In this document: in pieces, positions 27,756-35,802 of the stretch
How positions within the stretch are numbered: the stretch's first letter is position 1
How the letters are laid out: each line of letters begins with the position of its first letter
Origin: JBCCXZ01 sp965228005
Lineage (GTDB): Bacteria; Planctomycetota; Planctomycetia; Pirellulales; Lacipirellulaceae
Length of the DNA stretch: 64,000 bases
Assembly (NCBI GenBank): GCA_965228005.1
Contig: CBDDGV010000004.1
Span: 248,001-312,000 of the forward strand
Direction: 5' to 3'
Position numbers and translations under genes: made by a program
The notes under the pieces: model-generated
Told to the model about the DNA's origin: nothing
Database searches by the model: none
The model's input: only the letters and a program-made list of their open reading frames with translations

Positions 27756-29174
27756 ATGCGCGGCAGCAAAATACGACGCTGGTTCACATTCTCCGGCACA
27801 ATCGGCCGCGGGGAGTACTTCGTCACAGGCGTGCTGTTGATGACGTTGAAGTACGCCGTCGAGGCGTCGGTCATCGGCATGTACAGCGAGAAGCCGTACA
27901 CGCCGCTGGACGCGCTCAACCCGCTCATCAGCGTGCGGGCCGAGTTCACCGAGGGCGCCCCCGGGTGGCTGCCGGTGGCGTGGGTCGTGTGGACGCTGCC
28001 GTTCGTCTGGATCGCGGTGACGATGAGCCTCCGCCGGTGCATCGACGTCGGCGTCTCGCCTTGGTGGGCGCTCACCATCCTGACGCCGCTGTTGAATTAC
28101 GTCGCGATGCTGGTGCTGTCGGTTGCGCCGTCACGGAAGCAGATCGAAGCGGAAGACGCGGAAGCGGCCCGAAACGAAATCACCACGCCACTCGCCCACG
28201 GCCGGGAGCCCGCTGAAGGGCCTAAGCCTCGCGGCGGGGTCGAGTCGGCGCTCTTCGGGATGGTCTCAGGTATCGCGTTCTCGATAGCCTCGGTAGCGTT
28301 CAGCACGGTACTGTTAGAGAGCTACGGCGCGGCTTTGTTCTTCGGCTCGCCGTTCGTGGCCGGAGCCGTCTCCGCTTACCTGTACAACCGCGAGCAGCGG
28401 AGAACGCTGTCTGCAACGTTGAGCTACGGGGTGATGCTCGTGCTGCTCAGTTCGATGCTCTTCTTGCTCCTCGGGATCGAAGGCTTGATCTGCATTGCTA
28501 TGGCCGTTCCGATCATGGCGCCGATGGTGCTGTTCGGTTCGGTAGTCGGTTGGGAGATTGCCCGTTGGCGTCCGGGGAACGCGGCGGAGAACGACCGCGG
28601 CATGGTCGGCTGCCTGATCGCCCTGCCGATGCTGATGACCGCCGAGACCGCCCTGCCGGAGGGGCCGCTCTACCGCGCGACGACCGAAGTGGTCATCGAC
28701 GCGACGCCGCAGGAGGTGTGGGACGTGGTCGTCGCCTTCCCCGAGATCACGGCCGACCCCGACTGGTTCTTCCGCATGGGCATCGCCTACCCGCAGCGGG
28801 CCCGCATCGAGGGCAGCGGCGTCGGCGCGGTGCGGTACTGCGAGTTCTCCACCGGCGCGTTTGTCGAGCCGATCACCGTGTGGGACGAGCCGAGTCGGTT
28901 GGCGTTCGACGTGACCGACCAGCCCGACCCGATGACCGAGCTCTCGCCCTACCGCCACCTGCACCCGCCTCACCTGGACGGTTCGTTCCGCAGCGAGCGG
29001 GGAGAGTTCCTGCTGGAAGCTACGGACGATGGCCGGACGCTGCTCCGCGGCACGACGTGGTACCGGCTCGACCTCCACCCGCACGCCTACTGGACCGTGT
29101 GGACCGACTGGCTGCTGCACCGCATCCACGGCCGGGTGCTGGAGCACATCAAGGGAGTGGCCGAAGCGATGTGA
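27756..29174 (+). CDS. DUF805 membrane domain fused to an SRPBCC lipid/ligand-binding domain
   Basis: A 472-residue fusion starting at ATG 27756. The N-terminal part (about 1-125) carries the DUF805 pattern: an aromatic 'RWFTFSGTIGRGEYFVTGVL' start, several membrane helices and the 'SLRRCIDVGVSPWWALTILT' motif. A second group of hydrophobic segments spans about 160-315. From about residue 305 a soluble START/SRPBCC-like domain follows ('ATTEVVIDATPQEVWDVVVA' through 'FLLEATDDGRTLLRGTTWYR'). The domain may sense or carry a hydrophobic ligand at the inner membrane. The fusion is read continuously with no frameshift. I know of no specific function. Confidence 0.75.
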   Translation: MRGSKIRRWFTFSGTIGRGEYFVTGVLLMTLKYAVEASVIGMYSEKPYTPLDALNPLISVRAEFTEGAPGWLPVAWVVWTLPFVWIAVTMSLRRCIDVGVSPWWALTILTPLLNYVAMLVLSVAPSRKQIEAEDAEAARNEITTPLAHGREPAEGPKPRGGVESALFGMVSGIAFSIASVAFSTVLLESYGAALFFGSPFVAGAVSAYLYNREQRRTLSATLSYGVMLVLLSSMLFLLLGIEGLICIAMAVPIMAPMVLFGSVVGWEIARWRPGNAAENDRGMVGCLIALPMLMTAETALPEGPLYRATTEVVIDATPQEVWDVVVAFPEITADPDWFFRMGIAYPQRARIEGSGVGAVRYCEFSTGAFVEPITVWDEPSRLAFDVTDQPDPMTELSPYRHLHPPHLDGSFRSERGEFLLEATDDGRTLLRGTTWYRLDLHPHAYWTVWTDWLLHRIHGRVLEHIKGVAEAM

Positions 29175-29197
29175 AAACCCCATGGGCGACCGCTGCT

Positions 29198-29227
29198 TTT
29201 CCGGGTGCACCAACGATCGGGTATAAT
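29198..29227 (+). promoter_or_regulatory. Promoter TTTCCG-N18-TATAAT, leaderless start
   Basis: A perfect TATAAT at 29222-29227 is 6 bases before the ATG of the Uma2 gene; TTTCCG lies 18 bases upstream of it. The predicted transcript starts at the start codon. Confidence 0.5.
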
Positions 29228-29233
29228 TGGGGC

Positions 29234-29845
29234 ATGAGCATGGCGACCGTCCAGTACGATCAGCTCCCGGGCTACGCCCCCACAGCGGAGCCGGGCCCCC
29301 GCCGCGCGGCCGACTACTGGCAGCTCCCGGAGGGCGAACCCGTCGAGCTGATCCACGGTAGGTTTATCATGTCGCCATCGCCAACCTTTGGGCACCAAGT
29401 TGTCTTGGGATGCCTGACCAGTTTCTTCTTCGAGGTAGCCCGCAAGAGCGGGGGTCTATCCGTGCCCGCTCCCGCGGACGTTGTCTTATCCGACGACACA
29501 ATCCTGCAGCCAGACGTTCTCTACATTAGGAAGGATCGACGGCGCATTGTCGGCAGTCGTGTCGAAGGCCCGCCCGATTTGGTCGTGGAAATCGCCTCGC
29601 CATCCACTTCCCGGCGAGACCGCCTCGACAAGCGGGTGCTCTACGCGGAGTATGGCGTGGCCGAGTACTGGATGGTCGACCCGGTCGGCAAATTCATCGA
29701 GTTCCTTCTGCTCGAAGACGGCCATTACGTAGTGCAGAACGTTGGGCTCGACCGGTACCAATCGCCGCGGCTGCCCGAGGTGACGATCGACCTCGCCGCG
29801 TTCTGGGCCGACGTCGAGAAGCTGCTGCCGAACGATGGCAAGTGA
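29234..29845 (+). CDS. Uma2-family (DUF820) PD-(D/E)xK nuclease-fold protein
   Basis: A 203-residue protein. The Uma2 core is clear: 'GEPVELIHGRFIMSPSPTFG' with the buried glutamate, DDTILQPDVLYI and 'GPPDLVVEIASPSTSRRDRL' with the D...E-x-S pattern, then KRVLYAEYGVAEYWMVDP. Uma2 proteins are predicted restriction-like nucleases with unknown biological targets and are frequent in planctomycetes and cyanobacteria. It has a TATAAT box 6 bases before the start, and its stop overlaps the next gene by 11 bases. Confidence 0.85.
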   Translation: MSMATVQYDQLPGYAPTAEPGPRRAADYWQLPEGEPVELIHGRFIMSPSPTFGHQVVLGCLTSFFFEVARKSGGLSVPAPADVVLSDDTILQPDVLYIRKDRRRIVGSRVEGPPDLVVEIASPSTSRRDRLDKRVLYAEYGVAEYWMVDPVGKFIEFLLLEDGHYVVQNVGLDRYQSPRLPEVTIDLAAFWADVEKLLPNDGK

Positions 29846-30635
29846 CCCGCCGGCGGAGGCCGCCTCGACCGAGCTGCCCCCGCTGCGGCTGCACCACTTC
29901 TTCGCCGCTACTGCGGTCGCGGCGATCACGCTGGCCGGCTTGAAGATAGTCATCAACGACAATCGGTCCGGGCAGGTGTGGCTCTCGGGCGGCGTGCCGG
30001 CGGTGTTCACCCTGCAAGCGCTAGCGACGCTCGTCGTGCTTTTCGGCTTCAGTTGGCGCCGCCGCGGAGCGCGTTTCCCCAGCGAGCCGGGGCACGGCGT
30101 GCTGCTGATGCTGACGGTCTCCCACCTGTACACCGTGGCCGTGCTGATGACGGCCCAGCTGATGCCCGACCTGCTGTTCGGCCCGGGCGAGTCGGGCGTG
30201 CTGGCGGTGTTCACGCGGATCGCCTTGGAGTGGGCGTGGCCCTTGGTTTCGTTGTTCTCGCTCTGTCTCAGCTTGTGGTGCGCCAAGACGCTTGCCGACG
30301 CGAAGCGTTGGCGCGTCTTCTTCTGGTTCGCGGCGTCGATGTCCGCTCTGGTGCTGCTGAGCAACCTGCTGATCGAGAAGTTCTTCACCAGCTACTTCTT
30401 CTCCTTAGGCAGCAGCACCGCGTACTGGATCTCGATGTCGGTCTACTACGGCTCGCCCGCGTTGGAAGCCTGCCTGCTGGCCGTCGTGGCGGCGCTGGAC
30501 TACCGCCGCGGCGTCCCCCGGCACTGGTCGCACTGGCTCGGGGTGGTGCTAGCCCTGGCCGCCGTGGCGACGAACACGGCGCAGGTGCTCTGGCAGATCC
30601 TTGCGCCGGCTTGGAGTGCGTACCCTCCGAGTTGA
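29835..30635 (+). CDS. Polytopic membrane protein, intact copy of a tandem pair
   Basis: A 266-residue protein with about seven hydrophobic segments. It begins with the conserved 'LPPLRLHHFFAATAVAAITL' block and contains FGFSWRRRGARFPSEPGHGV, a motif repeated almost identically (FPFPSEPGHG) in the paralogue immediately downstream, as is the 'PRHWSHWLGVVLAL' C-terminal block. The first 11 bases overlap the Uma2 gene. No family recognised; the function is unknown. Confidence 0.7.
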   Translation: MASDPPAEAASTELPPLRLHHFFAATAVAAITLAGLKIVINDNRSGQVWLSGGVPAVFTLQALATLVVLFGFSWRRRGARFPSEPGHGVLLMLTVSHLYTVAVLMTAQLMPDLLFGPGESGVLAVFTRIALEWAWPLVSLFSLCLSLWCAKTLADAKRWRVFFWFAASMSALVLLSNLLIEKFFTSYFFSLGSSTAYWISMSVYYGSPALEACLLAVVAALDYRRGVPRHWSHWLGVVLALAAVATNTAQVLWQILAPAWSAYPPS

Positions 30636-30690
30636 AGAGAGAGTCAGCTATACTGGCTGCCCCGTCGAACGAAAGCACTGTGCAGGTGCC

Positions 30691-31463
30691 GTGGTGCGAG
30701 AGCAACCCCAGAGCCATTCGCTGCCGCCGTTGCGGTTGCACCACTTCTTTGGCGCCACTGCGTGGCCGCGTTCGTGCTGGGTGGGATCAAGCTGATGATC
30801 GGCGATCAGACTTCTTTGGGCTCTTGGTTAGACGGACCAACCGCGACGCTAATCGTCGGACAAACGATCGCCGCGGCAGCGCTCGGTCTCGGCCTCTCAT
30901 GGCGGCGGAAGGGCTTTCCTTTCCCTTCAGAGCCGGGCCACGGTTTGCTGGGCGTTCACACAGTAACGGTTGCATCTTGCCTAGCCCTAATGGCACTGAC
31001 TGCGCTGCAGATGCGTGTGCAGCCAAGCGACACGATTCTCTCCCGGACCTCTCTCTCTACTCTGGAGATTGTTGTGGGCTGGTGGCAGCTTGTCTTGCAC
31101 GCAGGGTTACTAGCCGTGTACGTATGGTGTTTCCGACGGCTGGCGGACGGCCGTCGCTGGAGGCTTTTCTTTCTTTGCGCGATCGCTCACCTGTCTCTCA
31201 TCGTGTGTCACGACGCAGCGATTAAATCAGTGGACGCTAGGCTGCTGCCGCAATCCGGCGGGGCTGCCTTCATCAGCACCATTCGGATGCTGCTCGACTA
31301 TGCCAGCCCCTTCCTAACGCATGCTGTGCTGCTAGTGGTCGCTTACCAAGACTGGCGAACCAGCACTCCGCGTCATTGGACGCATTGGCTTGGCGTGCTC
31401 GTCATGCTGGTCATTGAGGCGGTCGCTCGACTGTATCCGGCGGTTCTGTGGTTGATGTCGTAG
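30691..31463 (+). pseudogene. Second copy of the tandem membrane protein, frameshifted near its N-terminus
   Basis: The frame starting at GTG 30691/30694 encodes SLPPLRLHHFFGATA, the expected beginning, and then runs into a stop. The homologous continuation, VAAFVLGGIKLMIGD, lies one frame away, and the bases GCCACTGCGTGGCC at 30755-30768 show a single-base deletion relative to the intact copy's ATA-VAA junction. The rest (about 230 residues with several membrane segments and PSEPGHG and PRHWTHWLGV motifs) is uninterrupted. Either the gene is broken, the GTG at 30762 is a working start, or the base is a sequencing error. Lower GC than its sister suggests drift. Confidence 0.6.
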
Positions 31464-31484
31464 CGGAAGCCTGGGAAATCCGCC

Positions 31485-31513
31485 TTCCGCGGCCTGGGCA
31501 GCCCCCCTACCAT
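31485..31513 (+). promoter_or_regulatory. Promoter TTCCGC-N17-TACCAT for the DUF4332 gene
   Basis: TACCAT at 31508-31513 lies 8 bases before the ATG at 31522 with the intervening CCGCCGCC; a TTCCGC lies 17 bases upstream. The same CCGCCGCC-ATG join occurs before padR at 32823. Confidence 0.4.
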
Positions 31514-31521
31514 CCGCCGCC

Positions 31522-31947
31522 ATGATCCGGTGGAACCCCAACAGCAACGTCGCCGACGTGCTCTCGCTCGGCCCCCGCACCGCGGGGAGGCTCGCTTCGG
31601 TCGGCGTGCGCACCGCCGGCGACTTGCTCGCCGCCACGCCGGAGGATGTTGCCCGGCGGCTGGAGATGGAAGCGGCCGTGGTCCGCCAATGGCGGTCTGA
31701 AGCCACGCTCATTATCGGTGTGCCCGGCTTGCCCGCAGAAGCGGCGCGCGTGCTGGCGGCGATCGGTATCGGCTCGTCCGAGCAGCTGCAGGCTACGACC
31801 CCGTTGGAATTGATCGCCCGCATCGAAGCGGCCTGCCGGCAAACCGACACGCCGGGTTGGCTCACGTCGTCGGTGCTGCCGTCGCCCGAAGAAGCGGCTT
31901 GCTGGATTGCGTCTTCAGAAAAAAACCAAACGCGTCTCGCGGCCTGA
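31522..31947 (+). CDS. DUF4332 helix-hairpin-helix protein
   Basis: A 141-residue protein. Two helix-hairpin-helix-type modules are visible: 'VADVLSLGPRTAGRLASVGV' followed by TAGDLLAATPEDVARRL, and 'GVPGLPAEAARVLAAIGIGS' followed by SEQLQATTPLELIARI. This is the pattern of DUF4332 proteins, which resemble DNA-binding HhH domains but lack an assigned role. The last ~25 residues are unstructured. It stands alone with its own promoter and is followed by a long gene-poor stretch. Confidence 0.75.
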   Translation: MIRWNPNSNVADVLSLGPRTAGRLASVGVRTAGDLLAATPEDVARRLEMEAAVVRQWRSEATLIIGVPGLPAEAARVLAAIGIGSSEQLQATTPLELIARIEAACRQTDTPGWLTSSVLPSPEEAACWIASSEKNQTRLAA

Positions 31948-32437
31948 TGCTAGCGACCGACGCCCACATTTTTGGTGTTGCGGGCGCTCGGCCACACCAG
32001 GGTTTGATTCGCCGAATTAAGACAGTTTTGCCTGCGGAAGAAACTTTTTGGGGCCGTGTTCAATCCGGCCTTGACCCTTAGAAATGGCTCCCCTATTCTC
32101 CCGACCCAACGAGGCGAGAGGGGTTCACGAAACGCGGAGGCAAGGACGCCCACCGACCGAAACCCATCGGACATAGCGGCATCCCCGTCTTCTCTTTTTG
32201 CACGAACAGCGGCCGGCCTCAATCGAAACAAGGACCTTGTTTGCAGGATGCATAACCAAGTCCGCGTGCTGGTTTGAACAAACACGCGACGGCCCTCCTG
32301 AAGGACTCGAGCCGTTTGTTCAACCCAACAGCGGTCGGTGTTGGCACGGAAGCCTCCCACCGCTGACCTACACTCCCGCCGACCGGGCCCGACACACCCG
32401 AGAGGCCGCCTGTCGCAGGCGTTAAACGCGTCCAATC

Positions 32438-32502
32438 GCTCCCGGAAAGGTTTCAACGTCCTTTGCCCCCCTGGGACGTCGGCTTTTCTGGGAGCTTTTT
32501 TT
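32438..32502 (+). terminator. Nested hairpin with T7 tract, intrinsic terminator or sRNA 3' end
   Basis: An outer stem GCTCCC-GGAAAG / CTTTTC-TGGGAGC encloses an inner stem AACGTCC / GGGACGT and is followed immediately by seven T residues (32496-32502). This is a good Rho-independent terminator for a plus-strand transcript, yet the nearest upstream gene ends 490 bases earlier. Confidence 0.6.
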
Positions 32503-32578
32503 GCGCGCTCAGTGAAGCTAGCTGAGCAGATCACCACGGGGACACGGTGATCATAGAGAAGCGCGCTGGGCCAACGCC

Positions 32579-32661
32579 GGGGTGGCACTGGCGTCTCGCC
32601 AGTGCGAATCACGTGGCGACTCCTTCTGTGCGAATGCACTGGCAAGATGCCAGTGCCACCC
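32579..32661. repeat. Twin-hairpin (REPIN-like) element, family B
   Basis: GGGTGGCACTGGC...GCCAGTGCCACCC outer arms, with inner hairpins GCACTGGC-GTCTC-GCCAGTGC and GCACTGGC-AAGAT-GCCAGTGC. The architecture matches the elements at 12133, 35121 and 38727 though the sequence differs. Confidence 0.75.
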
Positions 32662-32785
32662 ATTCACTCTTTCTTCGCCCCCTCTTCTCCCTCAGTGACC
32701 TCTGTGCCTCTGTGGTTCAACCCTCCGCGTAGCGCCGAAGTCCGGCCTCCCATTCAAGCCCGACCACCCGCACGACCGATCTCTC

Positions 32786-32814
32786 TTGGCATACCTCAAA
32801 CCAATAGGTATCGT
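32786..32814 (+). promoter_or_regulatory. Promoter TTGGCA-N17-TATCGT for padR
   Basis: TTGGCA at 32786-32791 and TATCGT at 32809-32814, 17 bases apart; the ATG follows 8 bases later through CCGCCGCC. This is the best-scoring promoter seen and predicts a leaderless or near-leaderless message. Confidence 0.55.
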
Positions 32815-32822
32815 CCGCCGCC

Positions 32823-33182
32823 ATGAGCAAGAAACGAACCAACCCCGACTTCATGAACGGCGTGCCCGAGCTGGTGGTGCTCGACCTGCTGGCCAAGCGG
32901 CCCATGTACGGCTACGAGCTCGTGCAGGCCATCCGCGAGGCGAGCGGCGGCACGCTCGAGTTCGGCGAAGGGTGCGTCTACCCGCTGCTGCACAAGCTGG
33001 AGGAGCGGGGCCAGCTCGCGGCGCGGCGGATGGAGATCGGCGGGCGGAGCCGCGTGGTGTACCGCGTCACGGTCGGCGGGCGGAAGCGCTTCGCCGAGGC
33101 CGCCGCGCGGTGGAGAGAAGTCGTCGAGGGGGTCCAACAGGTGTTAGGAGGAAGCACAAGTGTCCCATCCCGAGCTGGTTGA
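32823..33182 (+). CDS. PadR-family transcriptional regulator
   Basis: A 119-residue winged-helix repressor. The PadR signature is present: 'GVPELVVLDLLAKRPMYGYE' followed by 'LEFGEGCVYPLLHKLEERGQ' and 'VVYRVTVGGRKRFAEAAARW'. PadR regulators often control the membrane protein encoded next to them. The stop overlaps the HAAS-like gene start by 23 bases, typical of PadR/HAAS pairs. Confidence 0.9.
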   Translation: MSKKRTNPDFMNGVPELVVLDLLAKRPMYGYELVQAIREASGGTLEFGEGCVYPLLHKLEERGQLAARRMEIGGRSRVVYRVTVGGRKRFAEAAARWREVVEGVQQVLGGSTSVPSRAG

Positions 33183-33903
33183 AAACGTCGCCGCGGGCCT
33201 GGCCCAACGCGGGCTGCCGTCCGAGTACGTCGAGCGCGTGCAGGCGGAGCTCGCAGACCACTACGCCGACCTCGTCGAAGACTCCGCGGATACGGCCGAA
33301 GCGGCCGAGCGGCTGGGCGACGAGCGGCGGCTCACGAAGCGTTTCGTCCGAGAATACCAGCGCCGCAGCTTCGCGGGCCGGTTCCCGCTGGTCACGTTCC
33401 TGCTGGGCGCCCCCGCGGCGTTGGCGCTCACTTGGACCGCGGTCTACGGGGTGCTTTACGCCATCGTTGAGTGCGTTCCGGGCTACCCCAAACAACCAGC
33501 CGACGGCCTGCTCAGCTGGTTGGAGTGGACTAGCCTTTGGTCGCTGTTCCTGGTGTTTGTTGTAGTTCTGCCCGCGCTCATCGCCGTGTGGTTCTCGCAA
33601 CGTGCGCGGCGTGCAGGGCTCCAGTGGCCGTGGGCGGTGACCAGCTGCGTGCTGATGGCTTTCGTCGCAGGGGCGTGGAACCTGCGAATCGACTACGAGG
33701 GTTGCCGCGTGCTGTGCTCGGTGCCCTTCCCCATAGAGGGACCCGGAACCGGTCCCTCCTGGCCCGTGTACTTCGCAACGTGGTTCTTCGCGACGCCCTC
33801 TCAGATCATGCAGTGGACGCCGGTATTGCTTCTTGGATTGTTCGCTTACTGGCAGTCGCGCTTCGCGACTTGGCGCGGCGCCGTGCTAGCAACCGAAGCG
33901 TAG
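33160..33903 (+). CDS. HAAS-domain-like membrane protein partner of PadR
   Basis: A 247-residue protein. Residues 1-70 are a helical soluble domain (VENVAAGLAQRGLPSEYVER...LGDERRLTKRFVREYQ) resembling the HAAS domain found next to PadR genes, followed by about five transmembrane segments. The GTG start at 33160 is preferred because AGGAGG lies 8 bases upstream. HAAS domains are thought to relay membrane or ligand state to PadR, but no ligand is known. Confidence 0.75.
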   Translation: MSHPELVENVAAGLAQRGLPSEYVERVQAELADHYADLVEDSADTAEAAERLGDERRLTKRFVREYQRRSFAGRFPLVTFLLGAPAALALTWTAVYGVLYAIVECVPGYPKQPADGLLSWLEWTSLWSLFLVFVVVLPALIAVWFSQRARRAGLQWPWAVTSCVLMAFVAGAWNLRIDYEGCRVLCSVPFPIEGPGTGPSWPVYFATWFFATPSQIMQWTPVLLLGLFAYWQSRFATWRGAVLATEA

Positions 33904-33920
33904 TTTTCAGGAAGGCCGCG

Positions 33921-33949
33921 TTGTGCGGGGTTGGCGGCGGGACTAGAAT
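33921..33949 (+). promoter_or_regulatory. Promoter TTGTGC-N17-TAGAAT for kdsD
   Basis: TTGTGC at 33921-33926 and TAGAAT at 33944-33949 with 17 bases between, about 50 bases upstream of the kdsD ATG. This is a normal leader-bearing promoter, unlike those at padR and Uma2. Confidence 0.45.
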
Positions 33950-33998
33950 CGCCGACCGCTAACCCCGCTCACACGACCACGTCAAGGAAGACGGTCAG

Positions 33999-35093
33999 AT
34001 GCACGCCCAGGCAACGACGGCGCGTCCGCGGCGGACGCCCACCCCCTTCTCCGAAACCGAAGTCATCAACGGCGGACGCGAGGTCATCCGCACCGAGGCG
34101 GAGGCGCTGCTCAAGCTCGTGGAGCGCCTCGACGCCGAGTTCTACCGCGGCGCCCACCTGCTGCACGACCTCTCCGGCAGCCTGATCGTCACCGGCATGG
34201 GCAAGGCCGGCATCGTCGGCCAGAAGCTCGCCGCCACGTTCGCCTCCACCGGCACCCGCGCCCACTTCATGCACCCCGCCGAGGCCTTCCACGGCGACCT
34301 CGGCCGCGTCCACCGCGGCGACGTGGTGCTCGTGCTCTCGCACAGCGGCGAGACCGGCGAGGTGGTCAAGCTGCTCCCCGCGCTGCGTCGCATGGGCGTG
34401 CCGCTGATGGCCATCACCTCGTCGCAAGAGAACACGCTCGGCCGTGTGGCCGACGTCACGATCGCGCTGGGCGACCTCAACGAGGCCTGCTCGTTGGGAC
34501 TGGCGCCCAGCACCAGCACCACCGCGATGCTCGCCGTCGGCGACGCCTTGGCGTTGGTCGTCAGCCGGCTGAAGGGTTTCGAGGCGGAAGACTTCGCCAA
34601 GTTCCACCCCGGCGGCTCGCTGGGCCTGAAGCTCAGCGCCGTGCAGGAACACATGCGGCCGATGGTCAACTGCCGCGTGGCCCGCGAGGACCAGACGGTC
34701 CGCCAGGTGATGGTCGCCGCCACGCAGCCCGGCCGCCGGAGCGGGGCGATCATGCTCACCAACTCCGAGGGCAAGCTCACCGGGTTGTTCACCGACAGCG
34801 ACCTCGCCCGGCTGATCGAGGACCGGCAAGACGCGGCGCTCGACCGCCCCATCAGCGATGTGATGACCGCCGAGCCTCTGTCGGTGCACCACGAATCGAA
34901 GATGAGCGGCGCCATCGAGCAGCTCGCGGAGCGGAAGATCAGTGAGCTGCCCGTGGTGGACGACAACGGCTGCCCGGTCGGCATGATCGACGTCACCGAC
35001 GTGGTCGGCCTGCTGCCCGAGTCGCCCGGCGATGCCAAGCCCACCGGCGCCGCTCAGGTGCGGATCTACCCCGCCGACGAGTACGCCGACTGA
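33999..35093 (+). CDS. kdsD: Arabinose-5-phosphate isomerase
   Basis: A 364-residue KdsD/KpsF/GutQ protein. The SIS domain (about 40-190) contains GSLIVTGMGKAGIVGQKLAA and VVLVLSHSGETGEVVKLLPA plus APSTSTTAMLAVGDALALVV; two CBS domains follow (about 225-345, ending in 'ISELPVVDDNGCPVGMIDVT'). It converts ribulose-5-phosphate to arabinose-5-phosphate, the first step of Kdo synthesis for lipopolysaccharide. It lies 119 bases upstream of kdsC, with a REPIN-like element between them. Confidence 0.93.
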   Translation: MHAQATTARPRRTPTPFSETEVINGGREVIRTEAEALLKLVERLDAEFYRGAHLLHDLSGSLIVTGMGKAGIVGQKLAATFASTGTRAHFMHPAEAFHGDLGRVHRGDVVLVLSHSGETGEVVKLLPALRRMGVPLMAITSSQENTLGRVADVTIALGDLNEACSLGLAPSTSTTAMLAVGDALALVVSRLKGFEAEDFAKFHPGGSLGLKLSAVQEHMRPMVNCRVAREDQTVRQVMVAATQPGRRSGAIMLTNSEGKLTGLFTDSDLARLIEDRQDAALDRPISDVMTAEPLSVHHESKMSGAIEQLAERKISELPVVDDNGCPVGMIDVTDVVGLLPESPGDAKPTGAAQVRIYPADEYAD

Positions 35094-35120
35094 GCAATCG
35101 ACACGGCCGAGCATTTCTTC

Positions 35121-35193
35121 TGTAGGAGGGCTCTCCGAGCCCGATTTCGTTCTGCTTTGGTGACCGGTATCGGCCTCGGAGAGGCCTCCTACA
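35121..35193. repeat. Twin-hairpin (REPIN-like) element, family A copy 2
   Basis: The same outer arms as 12133-12204 (TGTAGGAGG...CCTCCTACA). The left inner stem is GGGCTC-TCC-GAGCCC, where copy 1 has GGCCTC-TCC-GAGGCC: a C-to-G change on one side is matched by G-to-C on the other, which is a compensatory pair. Confidence 0.82.
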
Positions 35194-35212
35194 AGAAGGG
35201 CTGAGCCGCCCC

Positions 35213-35758
35213 ATGAACACGACCGACGCCTGCACGCGGATCAAGCTGATCCTCTCGGACGTCGACGGAGTGCTCTCCGAGGGGCGGGTGGTGTTCGACT
35301 CGGCCGGCGTCGAATCGAAGGCGTTCCACATCCGCGACGGGTTGGGCATCAAGCTCTGGCAACGAGCCGGCGGGCGGTTCGGCATCGTCACCGGACGCGA
35401 GTCGCCGGTCGTCGCCCGGCGGGCCGAGGAGCTGGGCATCGACATCGTCCACCAGGGCGTCGGCGCCAAGCTGCCGGTGGTCGCCGCCGAGGCGGAGCGG
35501 CTGGGGCTCTCGCTCGACGAGGTGTGCTACATCGGCGACGACCTGCCCGACCTGCCGCCGATCCAGCGCGTCGGCCTCGGCGCAGCGGTCGCCGACGCCG
35601 CGGCCGAGGTGCGTGAGGCGGCCGGCTACGTCACGCAGCTGCCCGGCGGCTGCGGGGCCGTCCGCGAGCTGGTCGAGCACGTCCTGAAGCAAAGCGGCCG
35701 GTGGGACGCCGTGCTCGCCGAATACCTCGGCGCCGGCGACGCGGAGGCCGTCGGCTAG
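35213..35758 (+). CDS. kdsC: 3-deoxy-D-manno-octulosonate 8-phosphate phosphatase
   Basis: A 181-residue HAD-superfamily phosphatase. The nucleophile motif is LILSDVDGVLSEG near residues 12-24 and the metal-binding acidic motif is CYIGDDLPDLP near residue 105; 'HIRDGLGIKLWQRAG' and the conserved TGRESPVVARRA segment match KdsC. It removes phosphate from Kdo-8-P in the LPS pathway. It has no cap domain, as expected for KdsC, which functions as a tetramer. It follows kdsD and precedes the LptC/LptA-like gene. Confidence 0.92.
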   Translation: MNTTDACTRIKLILSDVDGVLSEGRVVFDSAGVESKAFHIRDGLGIKLWQRAGGRFGIVTGRESPVVARRAEELGIDIVHQGVGAKLPVVAAEAERLGLSLDEVCYIGDDLPDLPPIQRVGLGAAVADAAAEVREAAGYVTQLPGGCGAVRELVEHVLKQSGRWDAVLAEYLGAGDAEAVG

Positions 35759-35802
35759 CAGAGTCTCGGAACCCAACACCCCAACCTTCCATCAGGCGCC
35801 GC

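Larger units (their letters stand above)
31948..32822. other. Gene-poor 875-bp region with a terminator-like hairpin and a REPIN-like element
   Basis: No coding region is supported. Present elements are a nested hairpin with a T7 tract at 32438-32502, a twin-hairpin repeat at 32579-32661, a CTCTGTG-type repeat around 32690-32722, and the padR promoter at 32786-32814. A small RNA ending at 32502 is possible. A short T5 tract around 32045 follows a weak AGTTT/AAACT stem and may terminate the DUF4332 message. Confidence 0.4.

Noticed and set aside
32041..32100. Possible tRNA T-arm-like sequence (GTTCAATCCGGCC)
   Set aside because: No cloverleaf could be formed around it: no matching acceptor stem, anticodon arm or CCA-adjacent structure.
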